Positions 43,922 through 55,500 of a DNA stretch of 64,000 nucleotides are shown here, in pieces. The notes under the pieces are model-generated. The model was not told the DNA's origin. It was given only the letters and a program-made list of their open reading frames with translations, and did not search any database. The position numbers and the translations under genes are program-made. The DNA comes from Bacteroidia bacterium (GTDB lineage: Bacteria; Bacteroidota; Bacteroidia; Flavobacteriales; Flavobacteriaceae), in assembly GCA_030427865.1 (NCBI GenBank), contig JAUICK010000004.1:1-64000 (forward strand), read 5' to 3'. Positions within the stretch are counted from its first letter, which is position 1; each line of letters starts with the position of its first letter.

Positions 43922-46396
43922 CTATTGATTAAATAAATTCAACCTAAATAGAAAACCATCGTTTTTAATTCCTGCATGAAAAGATTTTACGTAATCTACT
44001 CGTAAAAATCGCCATTTTCCAAAACCGATGTTATCTAATCCTACAGAGATTTCTGAATACGGATTTTTATCTGCCATAACCATTGTTTTAGCACCACCAA
44101 TTAAGTGAAAATTTAATTTATTTAACAGCGGAATTTTACCTAAAATTGCTCCTTTAAAATTGTGCTGAATATGCGCTTCTGCATATTTATCGTTTGTGTA
44201 AAACTTATAATATTCTAACAATCCAAAGCTGTTTAATTGATTGTCTAAAGGAAATGTTAATTGATTTCCATTGGCTTGTAAATAATCCATAAAAGCTATG
44301 TTTTTCTTTTTTAAAAACATTCCTCCTCTAATATTATATACTAATTTACCATAGTTACCAGCATCAATATTTTGCCTAATATTGGTTAAAAATAAATCTG
44401 AATTTAATTGAGAATTGGATGCCCCAAACATTTTTCTATAATTAATACTTAATGTTGGGTACTTAGAGTTACCCATATTAAATTTTCTATTTGGATAAGA
44501 AAGATATTTCTGAGCAAAAACAAAAGTTGCCCCAACTTTTAAGGCCGCTATTTGATGTTTGGTAAATGCTGAATTTACAAAATCGGTTGGATCTAACGGA
44601 TTATTAGAAGTGTAGCCTCCGTTTTTACTTTGTGCTGCAAAAGAATAATTTGTGGTATTAAATAATGGTTTTCTATTTGCATATTCTATGGATGTTGAAA
44701 AATACAATCCGTTTTTAAGCTCTTCAGAATAACTAACTTTACCATACGCTTTTTCATAAATTTTCATATGATTTAACCTATCTAACAAAGAGCTAAATGT
44801 ATTGTTTAATTTTAAAATAGGATTTCTTTCATTAAATTGAGGCGTAATTACTCCTCCAGAAATGGTTAATCTTGGTCTGGAAATATTATCCCATTTTTTA
44901 CTAAAAAAGAACGTTGGTCTTATTCTTTTATCAGAAAAACCATAATTTACTTTAGCGCCAACACTCCACCATTTTCCAAAATCATTTAATCTTTTAAAAT
45001 AGCTTCCGCCAATAGAAGTGTTAAAGCCTTGTATGGTGTTAAAGCTAAAATTATCTATCAATCCATCAAAATCTATCGCCCATTTTTCGTAAGAATTTCT
45101 ATAAGTATAACCTGTTATTGGCGATAGCAAATTATATTGATTTTGCGTAGCGTTTACAGAATCTAAATATTTTTTAGATTTACGAACTACTTTAATGCTA
45201 TCTTTAATTTTATAATCTTTTACTTCTTCTAAAGTTAAAGGAACTGGTCTTAAATTATTCCAATACGCAGTGTCTTTTTCTGTGGCTTTTTTTTCGAAAC
45301 TTAACACCTCGTTAGTAAATGTTTTTTCTGTATAATTTGGGGCAAAATTATATGCTGAATATGCAGATGAAAAACGACCATCAAACTTAAATCCAAACGC
45401 ATTTACTTTAAAATCTATGGTCTGGCTAATTAAAACCCATGCATCATTTGATACAGAATAGTTATAGTTTTGTTTTAGATGCAAAACATCAACTATAGGA
45501 ATGTTTACTTGTGCGCCAGTTACAGAAACATCTGCACCATATAACGCCCAATCATCTTCAACAATATAAATAGCCCCATTAAAAACCCTATCATTTTTAC
45601 GTTTTGGGGTTACTTTTATTTTATTGATAAGTTTTCCGTTTTTATCATAAAAAGTTCCTACTAATTTAAATTTGTAATAACTGAAGGCGTTTGTAGAAAT
45701 TGGCGAAATTAAATCGTTTCCAAACTCTACACTATTGTTGTAAAAGTTAATATTTGCATCTTCTGCTCTATTAAAACTAATGCCATTATCACGTCCGCTA
45801 ACTTTTGACGCAATAATCTTTTCTTGAAATCTTTTAGGTTTTTTTTGAAACTTTATTTCAGACACTGTTTCAGAAAGGTAAATAATTCCGCTTCTTGTAG
45901 AGTCTAAACCTCCTCCAAAATCGCCCATACTTCTTCCTAAAAATTTCTCTGGTGCGTTTTTTATTTTATACAATCCTCTCGAATAAAATTTAGCGGTATA
46001 TTTTGCAAATTTATCTGTGTTTTTTTCTTTATTAGCAATTACATTTCTTATTATTCTATTTGCAGGGTTATCTTTAGTAGAAATAGAAATTTCACTTAAC
46101 AAAACACTTTCTTCTTCTAAAACAACATCTAACAAAAAAGGAAAAGAAGTAATTATTATTTCTTTTTTTAATGTTTTATATCCTAAAAACTGAAAAACAA
46201 TTGTATGTTTTCCTTTCTTTGAAACATTTAAAATATACTCTCCGTTATCATTAGAAGTAGTTCCCGTAACCGTTTTATCTAAATAAATACTTACAAAAGA
46301 TAACGGTTTATTTGTAGCATCTGTAATTTTCCCTCTTACTTGCGAACTTAAGTTAATAGAAATTAAAAGAAAAAATAAAAAAGTAAAATTCTTCAT
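43922..46396 (-). CDS. DUF5686/carboxypeptidase-regulatory-like outer-membrane protein
   Basis: The start chosen is the ATG at 46396, giving a clean signal peptide (MKNFTFLFFLLISINLSSQ) and 824 residues. The N-terminal part (about 20-110) is a carboxypeptidase regulatory-like beta domain (VRGKITDATNKPLSFVSIYL), followed by a DUF5686-type region and a C-terminal outer-membrane beta-barrel (alternating aromatic strands, ending RLNLFNQ). Function is unknown; an envelope transport or assembly role is inferred. moaD is 18 bases downstream. Confidence 0.82.
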   Translation of the reverse strand: MKNFTFLFFLLISINLSSQVRGKITDATNKPLSFVSIYLDKTVTGTTSNDNGEYILNVSKKGKHTIVFQFLGYKTLKKEIIITSFPFLLDVVLEEESVLLSEISISTKDNPANRIIRNVIANKEKNTDKFAKYTAKFYSRGLYKIKNAPEKFLGRSMGDFGGGLDSTRSGIIYLSETVSEIKFQKKPKRFQEKIIASKVSGRDNGISFNRAEDANINFYNNSVEFGNDLISPISTNAFSYYKFKLVGTFYDKNGKLINKIKVTPKRKNDRVFNGAIYIVEDDWALYGADVSVTGAQVNIPIVDVLHLKQNYNYSVSNDAWVLISQTIDFKVNAFGFKFDGRFSSAYSAYNFAPNYTEKTFTNEVLSFEKKATEKDTAYWNNLRPVPLTLEEVKDYKIKDSIKVVRKSKKYLDSVNATQNQYNLLSPITGYTYRNSYEKWAIDFDGLIDNFSFNTIQGFNTSIGGSYFKRLNDFGKWWSVGAKVNYGFSDKRIRPTFFFSKKWDNISRPRLTISGGVITPQFNERNPILKLNNTFSSLLDRLNHMKIYEKAYGKVSYSEELKNGLYFSTSIEYANRKPLFNTTNYSFAAQSKNGGYTSNNPLDPTDFVNSAFTKHQIAALKVGATFVFAQKYLSYPNRKFNMGNSKYPTLSINYRKMFGASNSQLNSDLFLTNIRQNIDAGNYGKLVYNIRGGMFLKKKNIAFMDYLQANGNQLTFPLDNQLNSFGLLEYYKFYTNDKYAEAHIQHNFKGAILGKIPLLNKLNFHLIGGAKTMVMADKNPYSEISVGLDNIGFGKWRFLRVDYVKSFHAGIKNDGFLFRLNLFNQ

Positions 46397-46611
46397 AAAC
46401 ATGGTTTTATTGATAGGCGCAAACATAGCTTATATGTTGCATTCAAATCTTTAAATTTTGTTAAACAAGATATAATAGTTTCTTAATTTAAGACGCATTT
46501 AAAATATAAAAGGTTGTGTTAATGGTTTTAACAAATCTATAGTTCATAATTATTTTTAAAACCAAAACTTTTAAAACAAAATATTAAGTCCTTAAAAGTC
46601 AAAATATTTCA

Positions 46612-46641
46612 TTTGCTCTTTCATCGAAAAGTATATATTTG
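46612..46641 (+). promoter_or_regulatory. complete Bacteroidetes promoter of maeB
   Basis: TTTG at 46612-46615 and TATATTTG at 46634-46641, separated by 18 bases, form a near-consensus -33/-7 pair 31 bases before the maeB ATG. Confidence 0.6.
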
Positions 46642-46672
46642 TAAGCTCTAATATAGAGCAAACTACAATTTT

Positions 46673-48955
46673 ATGAGCAATTCAAGAAAAAGACACGAAG
46701 CTTTACTATACCATGCAAGACCAAAACCAGGTAAAATTGCTGTTGTGCCAACCAAAAAATATGCTACTCAGCACGATTTAGCATTGGCATATTCTCCAGG
46801 AGTTGCTGAACCTTGCTTAGAAATTGCGAAAGATAAAAACAATGCTTACAAATACACTTCTAAAGGAAATTTAGTTGCTGTAATTTCTAATGGTACTGCT
46901 GTTTTAGGTTTGGGCGACATTGGCCCAGAGGCCTCTAAACCAGTAATGGAAGGAAAAGGATTACTCTTTAAAATCTTTGCCGATATTGATGTTTTTGACA
47001 TTGAAGTAGATGCTACTGATGTAAATAAATTTATAGCAACTGTTAAAGCCATTGCGCCAACTTTTGGAGGAATAAATTTAGAAGATATTAAAGCTCCTGA
47101 AGCGTTTGAAATAGAAAGACGTTTAAAAGAAGAGTTGGATATTCCTGTAATGCATGACGACCAGCATGGAACTGCAATTATTTCTGCTGCTGCACTAAAA
47201 AATGCTGTAGAAATTACAAAAAAAGATATTAACAAAATAAAAATTGTAGTAAACGGAGCTGGAGCAGCAGCAATTTCTTGTACAAGATTGTATTTAAAAC
47301 TAGGTGCAAAAAGAGAAAATGTTATCATGTGTGATAGCAAAGGAGTAATTAGAAAAGATAGAGAAAATTTAACCTCTCAAAAAGCAGAATTCGCTACAAA
47401 TATAGATGTAAATACTTTAGAAGAAGCCATGAAAAATGCAGATGTGTTTATTGGCCTTTCTACTGGAGATGTTGTTACTCCAGAAATGTTATTGTCTATG
47501 GAAAAAGATCCAATAGTTTTTGCCATGGCAAATCCTGTTCCTGAGATTAATTACGATTTGGCCATAGCCACTAGAAAAGATATTATTATGGCAACTGGTA
47601 GGTCAGATCACCCAAATCAAGTAAATAATGTACTTGGTTTTCCTTTTATATTTAGAGGTGCTTTAGATGTAAGAGCTACTAAAATTAATGAAGAAATGAA
47701 GTTAGCGGCGGTACACGCTTTAGCCGACTTGGCAAAAAAAACAGTACCAGAACAAGTAAATATTGTTTATGATGAAATTAGTTTAAGTTTTGGTAGAGAA
47801 TATATTATTCCAAAACCATTTGACCCAAGATTAATTTATGAAATTCCGCCAGCTATTGCTAAAGCTGCCATGAACTCTGGAGTTGCTTTACAACCAATTG
47901 AAGATTGGAATAATTATAGAGAGCAATTAATGGAAAGATCTGGTTCTGGAAGCAAAGAAATTAGACTCTTGCATAACAGAGCAAAAAGCAATAGAAAACG
48001 TATTGTTTTTGCTGAGGCAGATCATCTAGATGTATTAAAAGCCGCTCAAAGAGTACATGAAGAAAAATTAGGAAAACCTATTTTATTAGGAAGAAAAGAA
48101 GTTATTTTAGCGTTAATGGAAGAAATTGGGTTTGAGGCAAATGTTCCAATCATAGACCCAAAAACAGATGAAGAAACAGAACGTAGAGAACGTTTTGGTA
48201 GAGTTTATTGGGAAAACAGGCAACGCAAAGGAAGAACTTTTTCTGAAGCAAAAAAGCTAATGCGCGAACGTAATTACTTTGCTGCAATGATGGTAAATGA
48301 AGGAGAAGCAGATGCTTTAATTACAGGATATTCAAGACCTTACCCAACTGTTGTAAGACCTATTTTAGAACTAATAGAAAAAGATAAAGGTGTTACAAAA
48401 ATTGCGGCTAGCAATTTAATGCTAACCAAACAAGGACCATTATTTTTAGCAGACACAACCATTAATGTAAACCCTTCTGCCAAAGATTTGGTAAAAATTG
48501 CTCAAATGACTGGCAATTTTGTAAAAATGTTTGGTATGAAACCTAATATGGCAATGTTATCTTTTTCTAATTTTGGTTCTTCTAACTCTGAAACCTCAAA
48601 AAAGATAAGTGAAGCTATTTCATACTTGCATCGACATTTTCCAGAGACTGTTATTGACGGAGAGTTACAAGCAGATTTTGCATTAAACTCAGAAATGTTA
48701 GCTAAAGAGTTTCCTTTCTCTAAATTAAACGGAAAAAAAGTAAACGTATTAATCTTTCCCAATTTAGAATCTGCAAATATTACATACAAATTATTAAAGC
48801 AAGTAGATGAAGCAGAATCTATTGGTCCAGTAATTTTAGGTTTAAGTAAGCCTGTACATATTTTACAGTTAGGAGCAAGTGTAGATGAAATGGTAAATAT
48901 GGCAGCTTTAGCAGCGGTAGATGCTCAAGAAAAACAAAAGAGAAACAACAAATAA
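46673..48955 (+). CDS. maeB: NADP-dependent malic enzyme with phosphotransacetylase-like domain
   Basis: This 760-residue MaeB-type protein has an N-terminal malic enzyme (SPGVAEPCLEI, VMHDDQHGTAI, KIVVNGAGAAAISC; about 1-410) and a C-terminal phosphate acetyl/butyryl-transferase-like domain (about 430-760; FAEADHLDVLKAAQRV, MLSFSNFGSSNSETS) that normally regulates the enzyme. It decarboxylates malate to pyruvate with NADP. It stands immediately before ruvA, with its own strong promoter. Confidence 0.95.
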   Translation: MSNSRKRHEALLYHARPKPGKIAVVPTKKYATQHDLALAYSPGVAEPCLEIAKDKNNAYKYTSKGNLVAVISNGTAVLGLGDIGPEASKPVMEGKGLLFKIFADIDVFDIEVDATDVNKFIATVKAIAPTFGGINLEDIKAPEAFEIERRLKEELDIPVMHDDQHGTAIISAAALKNAVEITKKDINKIKIVVNGAGAAAISCTRLYLKLGAKRENVIMCDSKGVIRKDRENLTSQKAEFATNIDVNTLEEAMKNADVFIGLSTGDVVTPEMLLSMEKDPIVFAMANPVPEINYDLAIATRKDIIMATGRSDHPNQVNNVLGFPFIFRGALDVRATKINEEMKLAAVHALADLAKKTVPEQVNIVYDEISLSFGREYIIPKPFDPRLIYEIPPAIAKAAMNSGVALQPIEDWNNYREQLMERSGSGSKEIRLLHNRAKSNRKRIVFAEADHLDVLKAAQRVHEEKLGKPILLGRKEVILALMEEIGFEANVPIIDPKTDEETERRERFGRVYWENRQRKGRTFSEAKKLMRERNYFAAMMVNEGEADALITGYSRPYPTVVRPILELIEKDKGVTKIAASNLMLTKQGPLFLADTTINVNPSAKDLVKIAQMTGNFVKMFGMKPNMAMLSFSNFGSSNSETSKKISEAISYLHRHFPETVIDGELQADFALNSEMLAKEFPFSKLNGKKVNVLIFPNLESANITYKLLKQVDEAESIGPVILGLSKPVHILQLGASVDEMVNMAALAAVDAQEKQKRNNK

Positions 48956-48987
48956 AAATCATTACTTTAGAGGCTTAATAAAGATTT

Positions 48988-49569
48988 ATGATTACGCAGA
49001 TTAGAGGAAAACTTATTGAAAAAACCCCAACAGAAGTTATTATAGATTGTAATGGTGTTGGCTATTTACTTCATATCTCTCTAAACACATTTTCGAATTT
49101 GCCAGATAGCGAAGCTGTAGTTCTTTACACATACCTATCTATAAGAGAAGATGCACATACACTTTATGGGTTTTTTAATAAAACAGAAAGAGCTATTTTT
49201 AAGTTATTAATTTCTGTTTCTGGTGTTGGCCCAAGTATTGCAAGAACAATGATTTCTTCGATGACGTCAGAAGAAATTCAACAAGCAATTGCTTCAGAAA
49301 ATGTAGCTTTAATTCAATCTGTAAAAGGAATTGGCGCCAAAACAGCACAAAGAGTTATTGTAGATTTAAAAGATAAAATTTTAAAAACCTTTACTATTGA
49401 TGAAGTTTCTATTGCTACAAGCAATACTAATAAAGATGAAGCGTTATCTGCTTTAGAAGTTTTAGGTTTTAACAAAAAACAATCAGATAAAGTTGTTTCT
49501 ATCATTTTAAAAGAAAATCCAGAAGCCTCTGTAGAAAATTTAATTAAATTAGCTTTAAAAAATTTATAA
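48988..49569 (+). CDS. ruvA: Holliday junction branch migration protein RuvA
   Basis: This 193-residue DNA-repair protein has the N-terminal OB domain (MITQIRGKLIEKTPTEVIIDCNGVGYLLHIS), two helix-hairpin-helix motifs (VSGVGPSIARTMIS and VKGIGAKTAQRVIVDLKDK), and a C-terminal domain (LSALEVLGFNKKQSDK) that contacts RuvB. It binds Holliday junctions and targets RuvB. It is five bases from the sprA start, the conserved flavobacterial arrangement. Confidence 0.96.
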   Translation: MITQIRGKLIEKTPTEVIIDCNGVGYLLHISLNTFSNLPDSEAVVLYTYLSIREDAHTLYGFFNKTERAIFKLLISVSGVGPSIARTMISSMTSEEIQQAIASENVALIQSVKGIGAKTAQRVIVDLKDKILKTFTIDEVSIATSNTNKDEALSALEVLGFNKKQSDKVVSIILKENPEASVENLIKLALKNL

Positions 49570-49574
49570 TCAAA

Positions 49575-52500
49575 TTGAATAAATTTTTAAAAAACATATT
49601 TTTACTCATTGTTTTTACCTGTGTTGCTAGTATTTCATTACAAGCACAAGTAACTACAAAAAAAGATTCTATAGTTAACCCAAAAGATTCTTTACAATTG
49701 CGTTATAATTTTAAAAAAAATCAAACAGGTGGTTTGTTTTTAGATTATCTCGCGAAAAAAGAAATCATTTTTGATAAAGATTTAAACAAATATGTAATCA
49801 TAGAAAAAATAGGAAATTATTACACGAGAACCCCTATTTTTTTAACCCGAAGAGAATACGCTCAATACCGTTTAAAAAGAGATATGTTGCAATATTTTAA
49901 AGAAAAAGTAAGTGCAACAAACCCTAAAAAGAAAGGTGCTGCAGCTGCTCAAAAAGACTTATTACCTACTTACTATGTAAACTCAGATTTTTTTGAAACT
50001 ATTTTTGGAGGAAATACTATTAAAGTTACCCCAACAGGGAGCTTAAATCTAAAATTAGGATTCATCTACCAAAATACAGAAAATCCACAGTTATCAGAAG
50101 AAAATAGAAGCAGTTTTACTTTTGATTTCGATCAACAAATAAACGCAAGCATAAGAGCTCAGGTAGGTGAACGTCTTCAATTTACAGCAAATTACGACAC
50201 ACAATCTACTTTCGATTTTCAGAACTTAGTTAAAATAGATTATACACCAACAGAAGACGATATTTTACAAGGTATAGAAGCTGGTAATGTTTCTATGCCA
50301 ATTAAAAACTCGTTAATTAATGGTGCACAAAGTTTGTTTGGGATAAAAACAAAATTACAGTTTGGAAATACAAGTGTTACAGCCGTGTTTTCGCAACAAA
50401 ATTCAGAAAGTAAAACTATTGTAGCAGAAGGAGGAGCTTCTATTCAGCCTTTTGAGTTAAGAGCAACAGATTACGACAATGATCGTCACTTTTTCTTATC
50501 TCAATATTTTATAGACAATTATGCCAATTCTTTAAAAAATTATCCTTTAATCAACAGTCAAATTAATATTACAAGAATAGAAGTATGGATTACCAACAGA
50601 AATGCAAGTACAGAAGACTTTAGAAGTATTGTTGCTTTGGCAGATATTGGTGAGTCAGAAAATGCTGTTTTAGTAAACCAAACAGGTGCTATTCAACCAA
50701 CCAATCCGCCATCAACCTCTGGAGGAAACATTCCAACAAACGAATCTAATAACCTCTCTAGTTTACTTACAACTAACAGTGGTATTCGTAATATTTCTAC
50801 TGTAAATAGTACCTTACAACCATTAAACATGAGTGAAGGTACTGATTATTCTATTTTAGAAAACGCAAGAAAATTAGAAACAAATGAATATACATTAAAC
50901 CCACAATTAGGTTTTATTTCTTTAAATAGAAGATTAAATGATGGAGAAGTTTTAGCGGTAGCTTACGAATATACTGTAGCTGGTAGTGTAAATAATAGCA
51001 CTAAAACATCTTTTAAAGTTGGAGAGTTTTCGAATGATGGAATTCAGGCACCACAAACACTTGCTGTAAAACTATTACGTAGTGAAATTTTACAAACCAA
51101 AAGAGATAATGGTAATGGTGGAGAAGAATCTTTTCCAACGTGGCGTTTAATGATGAAAAACGTCTATGCATTAGGCGCTTTTCCGCTAACACAAGATGGT
51201 TTCCGTTTTGAAATTCAATATCGCGATGACCAAACTGGTATTCCTTCTAACGTTTTACAAAACTCTAATACAGCAGGTATTGCCAACTTACCGCTATTAC
51301 AAGTTTTAAAATTAGACCAATTAGATCAAAGCCAATTTAGAACTCCAGACGGGTTTTTCGATTATGTAGAAGGAATTACTGTAAACTCTCAAAACGGATT
51401 TATCTTCTTTCCAGAACCAGAGCCATTTGGTAACGATTTAGTAAAACAAAACACCAATGATATTGGTTTAGACGAAACTGTAGACAGTCAATTCTTGTTC
51501 AAAGAATTGTACTTAAATACTAAAATTAATATTCAGAATAATTTTCAAAATAAAGACAAATATTTTTTAAAAGGATATTTTAAATCAGAAAACTCAGGTG
51601 GTATTTCTATAGGTGCGTTTAATGTTCCAAGAGGTTCTGTAAGAGTAACAGCAGGAGGAAGACAATTAGTAGAAGGAGTAGATTACGTAGTTAATTATGA
51701 ATTAGGTCGTGTGCAAATTATCGATCCAGGTTTACAAGCCTCAGGAACTCCAATAAATGTATCAACAGAAAACAACGCTGTATTTAATCAGCAACGTAAA
51801 ACTTTTATGGGAGTTGATGTTGAGCACAAGTTTTCTGAAAAATTTATAGTTGGCGCAACTGTTTTAAATGTAAATGAAAGACCCCTAACACCGAAAATAA
51901 ATTTCGGTTCAGACCCCATAAATAATACTATGTTTGGGTTAAATATAGATTACTCTACAGAAGTTCCTTACTTTACAAAATTAGCTAATAAATTACCATT
52001 TGTAGATACAGATGCTCCTTCTAATTTATCTGTAAGAGCAGATATGGCGTATTTACTACCAGGAACACCAAGTGGTATAGATGTTACAGGTGCTGCAACA
52101 ACTTATATTGATGATTTTGAAGCTTCGCAAATACCAATTAGTTTAATTTCTCCTTTAGACTGGTATGAAGCTAGTACACCTCGTTATGAAGTAAATGATA
52201 AATTTAATGGTAATAAAGACGATTTATCTTACAACTACTTTAGAGCAAAATTAGCTTGGTATAGCGTAGATCAAATTTTTTACGGAATTGGTGAAACACC
52301 ACCAAGTATAGACGCAGACGAACTATCAAGAGCAGAAACAAGACAGGTTAATTTTGGAGAATTATTTCCCAATGTTCAATTAGATATTACTCAAAATGCG
52401 CAAATTAGAACTTTAGATTTAGCCTATTTTCCGAGAGAAAGAGGGTCTTATAATTTTGACACAGGATCAGACGTAAATACAGACGGAACATTCTCTGACC

Positions 52501-55500
52501 CAGAAAATAGATGGGCAGGAATTATGCGCCCATTAACTACAAATAACTTCGACCAAGCCAATGTAGAGTATATTCAGTTTTGGGTAATGGATCCTTATGA
52601 AAATTATTCGATTACCAATGCAGAAGGATTACCACAAGGAGTAAACCCCAATGACCCCTCTAATCAAGTAGGAGATTTATACATTAACTTAGGAAATGTT
52701 TCTGAAGACATTTTAAAAGATAGTCGAAAAATGTACGAAAATGGTTTGCCTGGAGATGGAGTTCAAATAGATGGGGTTAATGTAAATAAAACCAATTGGA
52801 GTAACGTACCCACAAATCCATCTATCATTTATGCGTTTAATGAAGAAGATCAAGACAGAAGTAATCAAGATTTAGGTTTTGATGGGGTTTCTAATGATAA
52901 AGAACAAGAAAAATTAACTGAAATTGCTACAAAACTTGGAATTACTGTTGATTTTGGTAAGCTAAACCCAAATGATATTGCGTCTGATAACTTCCAATTC
53001 TTTAGAGGAAGCCAACTTGATGCTGCAAATGCCTCTATTATTACCAGATATAAAGATTTTAATAATACAGAAGGTAACTCACCTACACTAAATCAATCTA
53101 CAGAAGCATATCCAACATCCTCTACCAATTATCCAGATGTAGAAGATATCAACAGAGACCAAACCATGAATACTGTAGAAAGTTATTTCGAGTACAAAAT
53201 TTCCATGAACAGAAATGATTTGGTAGTCGGTAAAAACTTTATTGTTGATAAAAAAGTAACTGATGCTCCATTGGAAAATGGAGGAAAACTAAAAACAACT
53301 TGGTATCAATTTAGAGTTCCTATTAGAAATGTGAGAGAAGATCAAAAAATAAATGGAATTACAGATTTTAATAGTATCCGTTTTATTAGAATGTTTCTAA
53401 CTAACTTTAAAATGCCTGTTGTAATTCGTTTTGGTGAGTTAGATTTGGTACGTGGAGATTGGAGGCGTTATGTAAAAACCTTAGACCCAGCAATTACAGA
53501 CCCAATAGATTTATCGCAAACAGAATTAAACAATTTTGAAGTTGGTGTAGTAAACATAGAACAAAATGAAGGAGATTACTTAACACCTCCTGGCATAGAA
53601 AGAGAACGATTACAAGGAAGCACCACAGTACAATTACAAAATGAGCAATCTGTAAGTTTAAAGGTAAACGATTTACCAGCAAATAAAATTAGAGCCATTT
53701 ATAAAAACATCAGTATAGACCTTAGAAGATTTAAAAACTTAAAAATGTTTATGCATTTAGAAGAAATCAATGCCTCTGGAAATACACTTAATGATGATGA
53801 TTTTACAGCAATTATTAGGTTAGGTACAGATTTAGATGAAAACTTCTATCAAATAGAATTGCCCTTAAAAGTTAGTAAGAGTAATGCCACTGCAATAGAT
53901 ATTTGGCCAGAAGCGAACAACTTAGATGCTTTTTTAGAAACCTTTGGTAAAGTTAAATTAGAGAGAGACAAATTACAAGCCTCTATTACAGATATTTTTA
54001 CATCTACAGAACAAGACCCAAGTATTCCTTATACAATATCGGTTAAAGGTAATCCAACTTTAGCCCAATTAAGAACCATTATGTTGGGTGTAAAAAACAC
54101 AACAACTTCGCCTAAAAGCGGAGAGATTTGGTTTAACGAATTGCGTTCTTCTAATTTTGATAATAAAGGAGGTTGGGCTGCTGTTGTTAATGCAGATGCT
54201 AATTTTGCAGATGTTGCAAATCTTTCTTTATCTGGAAGCATGGCTACCATTGGGTTTGGAAATGTTGAAGATAGAGTAAATCAACGTAGTTTAGATGAAA
54301 CAAAACAATACGATATTTCTACAAGCATAAATTTGGGCAAAGTTTTAACGCCCAAAAAATGGGGTATTCAATTGCCTATGAGTTATAGTATTGGAGAAAG
54401 ATATATAGATCCAAAATTCGACCCACTTTATCAAGATGTAGAATTAAAAGATGCTTTAGATCAAAACCCAAATAGTGAATTCTCTAGAGACTATACCAAA
54501 AGAACCAGTATTAGTTTTATTAACGTAAAGAAAAATAGAAACCCAAATACTACAAAAAAACCTAAATTTTACGATGTAGAAAATTTAGCAGTTTCTTATT
54601 CTCACAATAAAGAATTTCAAAGAAATTATAACATTCAAAAAAGAATTAACGAAAACGTAAGAGCCTCTGCTTCTTATAATTTTACATTTAATTCTAAGCC
54701 TATAGAACCTTTTAAAAAGAACGATTCTTTATTTAAAAGTAAATACTGGAAATTAATTAAAGACTTTAACTTTAACCCTGTTCCTAAAACTTTGGCCGTA
54801 AATTCGAGTATAAACAGAAACTATAATGAGCAACAATCAAGAAATTTAGTAGCAGGATTGGCTCCTCAACCAGAATTAAAACAACGTAGATTTTTATTTG
54901 ATTGGGATTACACTGTTGGCTTTGACCTAACAAAATCGTTACAATTAAACTTTAACGCAACTAATAGCTACATATACGATACATTCGATAACAACAGCGA
55001 TATTCAAGTATTTGACGATTTCTTTAATACAGGAAGAGCAAATCATTATCATCAAAAATTAAATGCAACCTACAATCTTCCTTTAGATAAAATCCCTTTC
55101 TTAAAGTTTATCAAAGCAGATTATGCGTATACAGCAGATTTCGATTGGCAAGCTGCGCCACAAAATACAATAGATGTTAATGGCGTAGATGTTCCTTCTG
55201 TAGATTTAATAGGTAATGTTATTCAAAATGCAAATACGCACAACTTAAATACAACTTTAAATTTTGATAGAATTTATAAAAGTTTAGGTTTCGAAAGATT
55301 ATTATTAACTAAAAGTCAACGTAAAAACTCTAAAGGACTAAAAGGTTCTGGTTTACCAAGAACACCAGGAAGCGTTCGTCAAAAGAAAAAATTAACAGTA
55401 GGAAAACAAATTTTAAAAAGTGTATACGATATTGTTACCTCAGTAAAACAAGGTAAAATTAGTTATTCAGAAAATAATGGACAGTTATTACCTGGTTATA

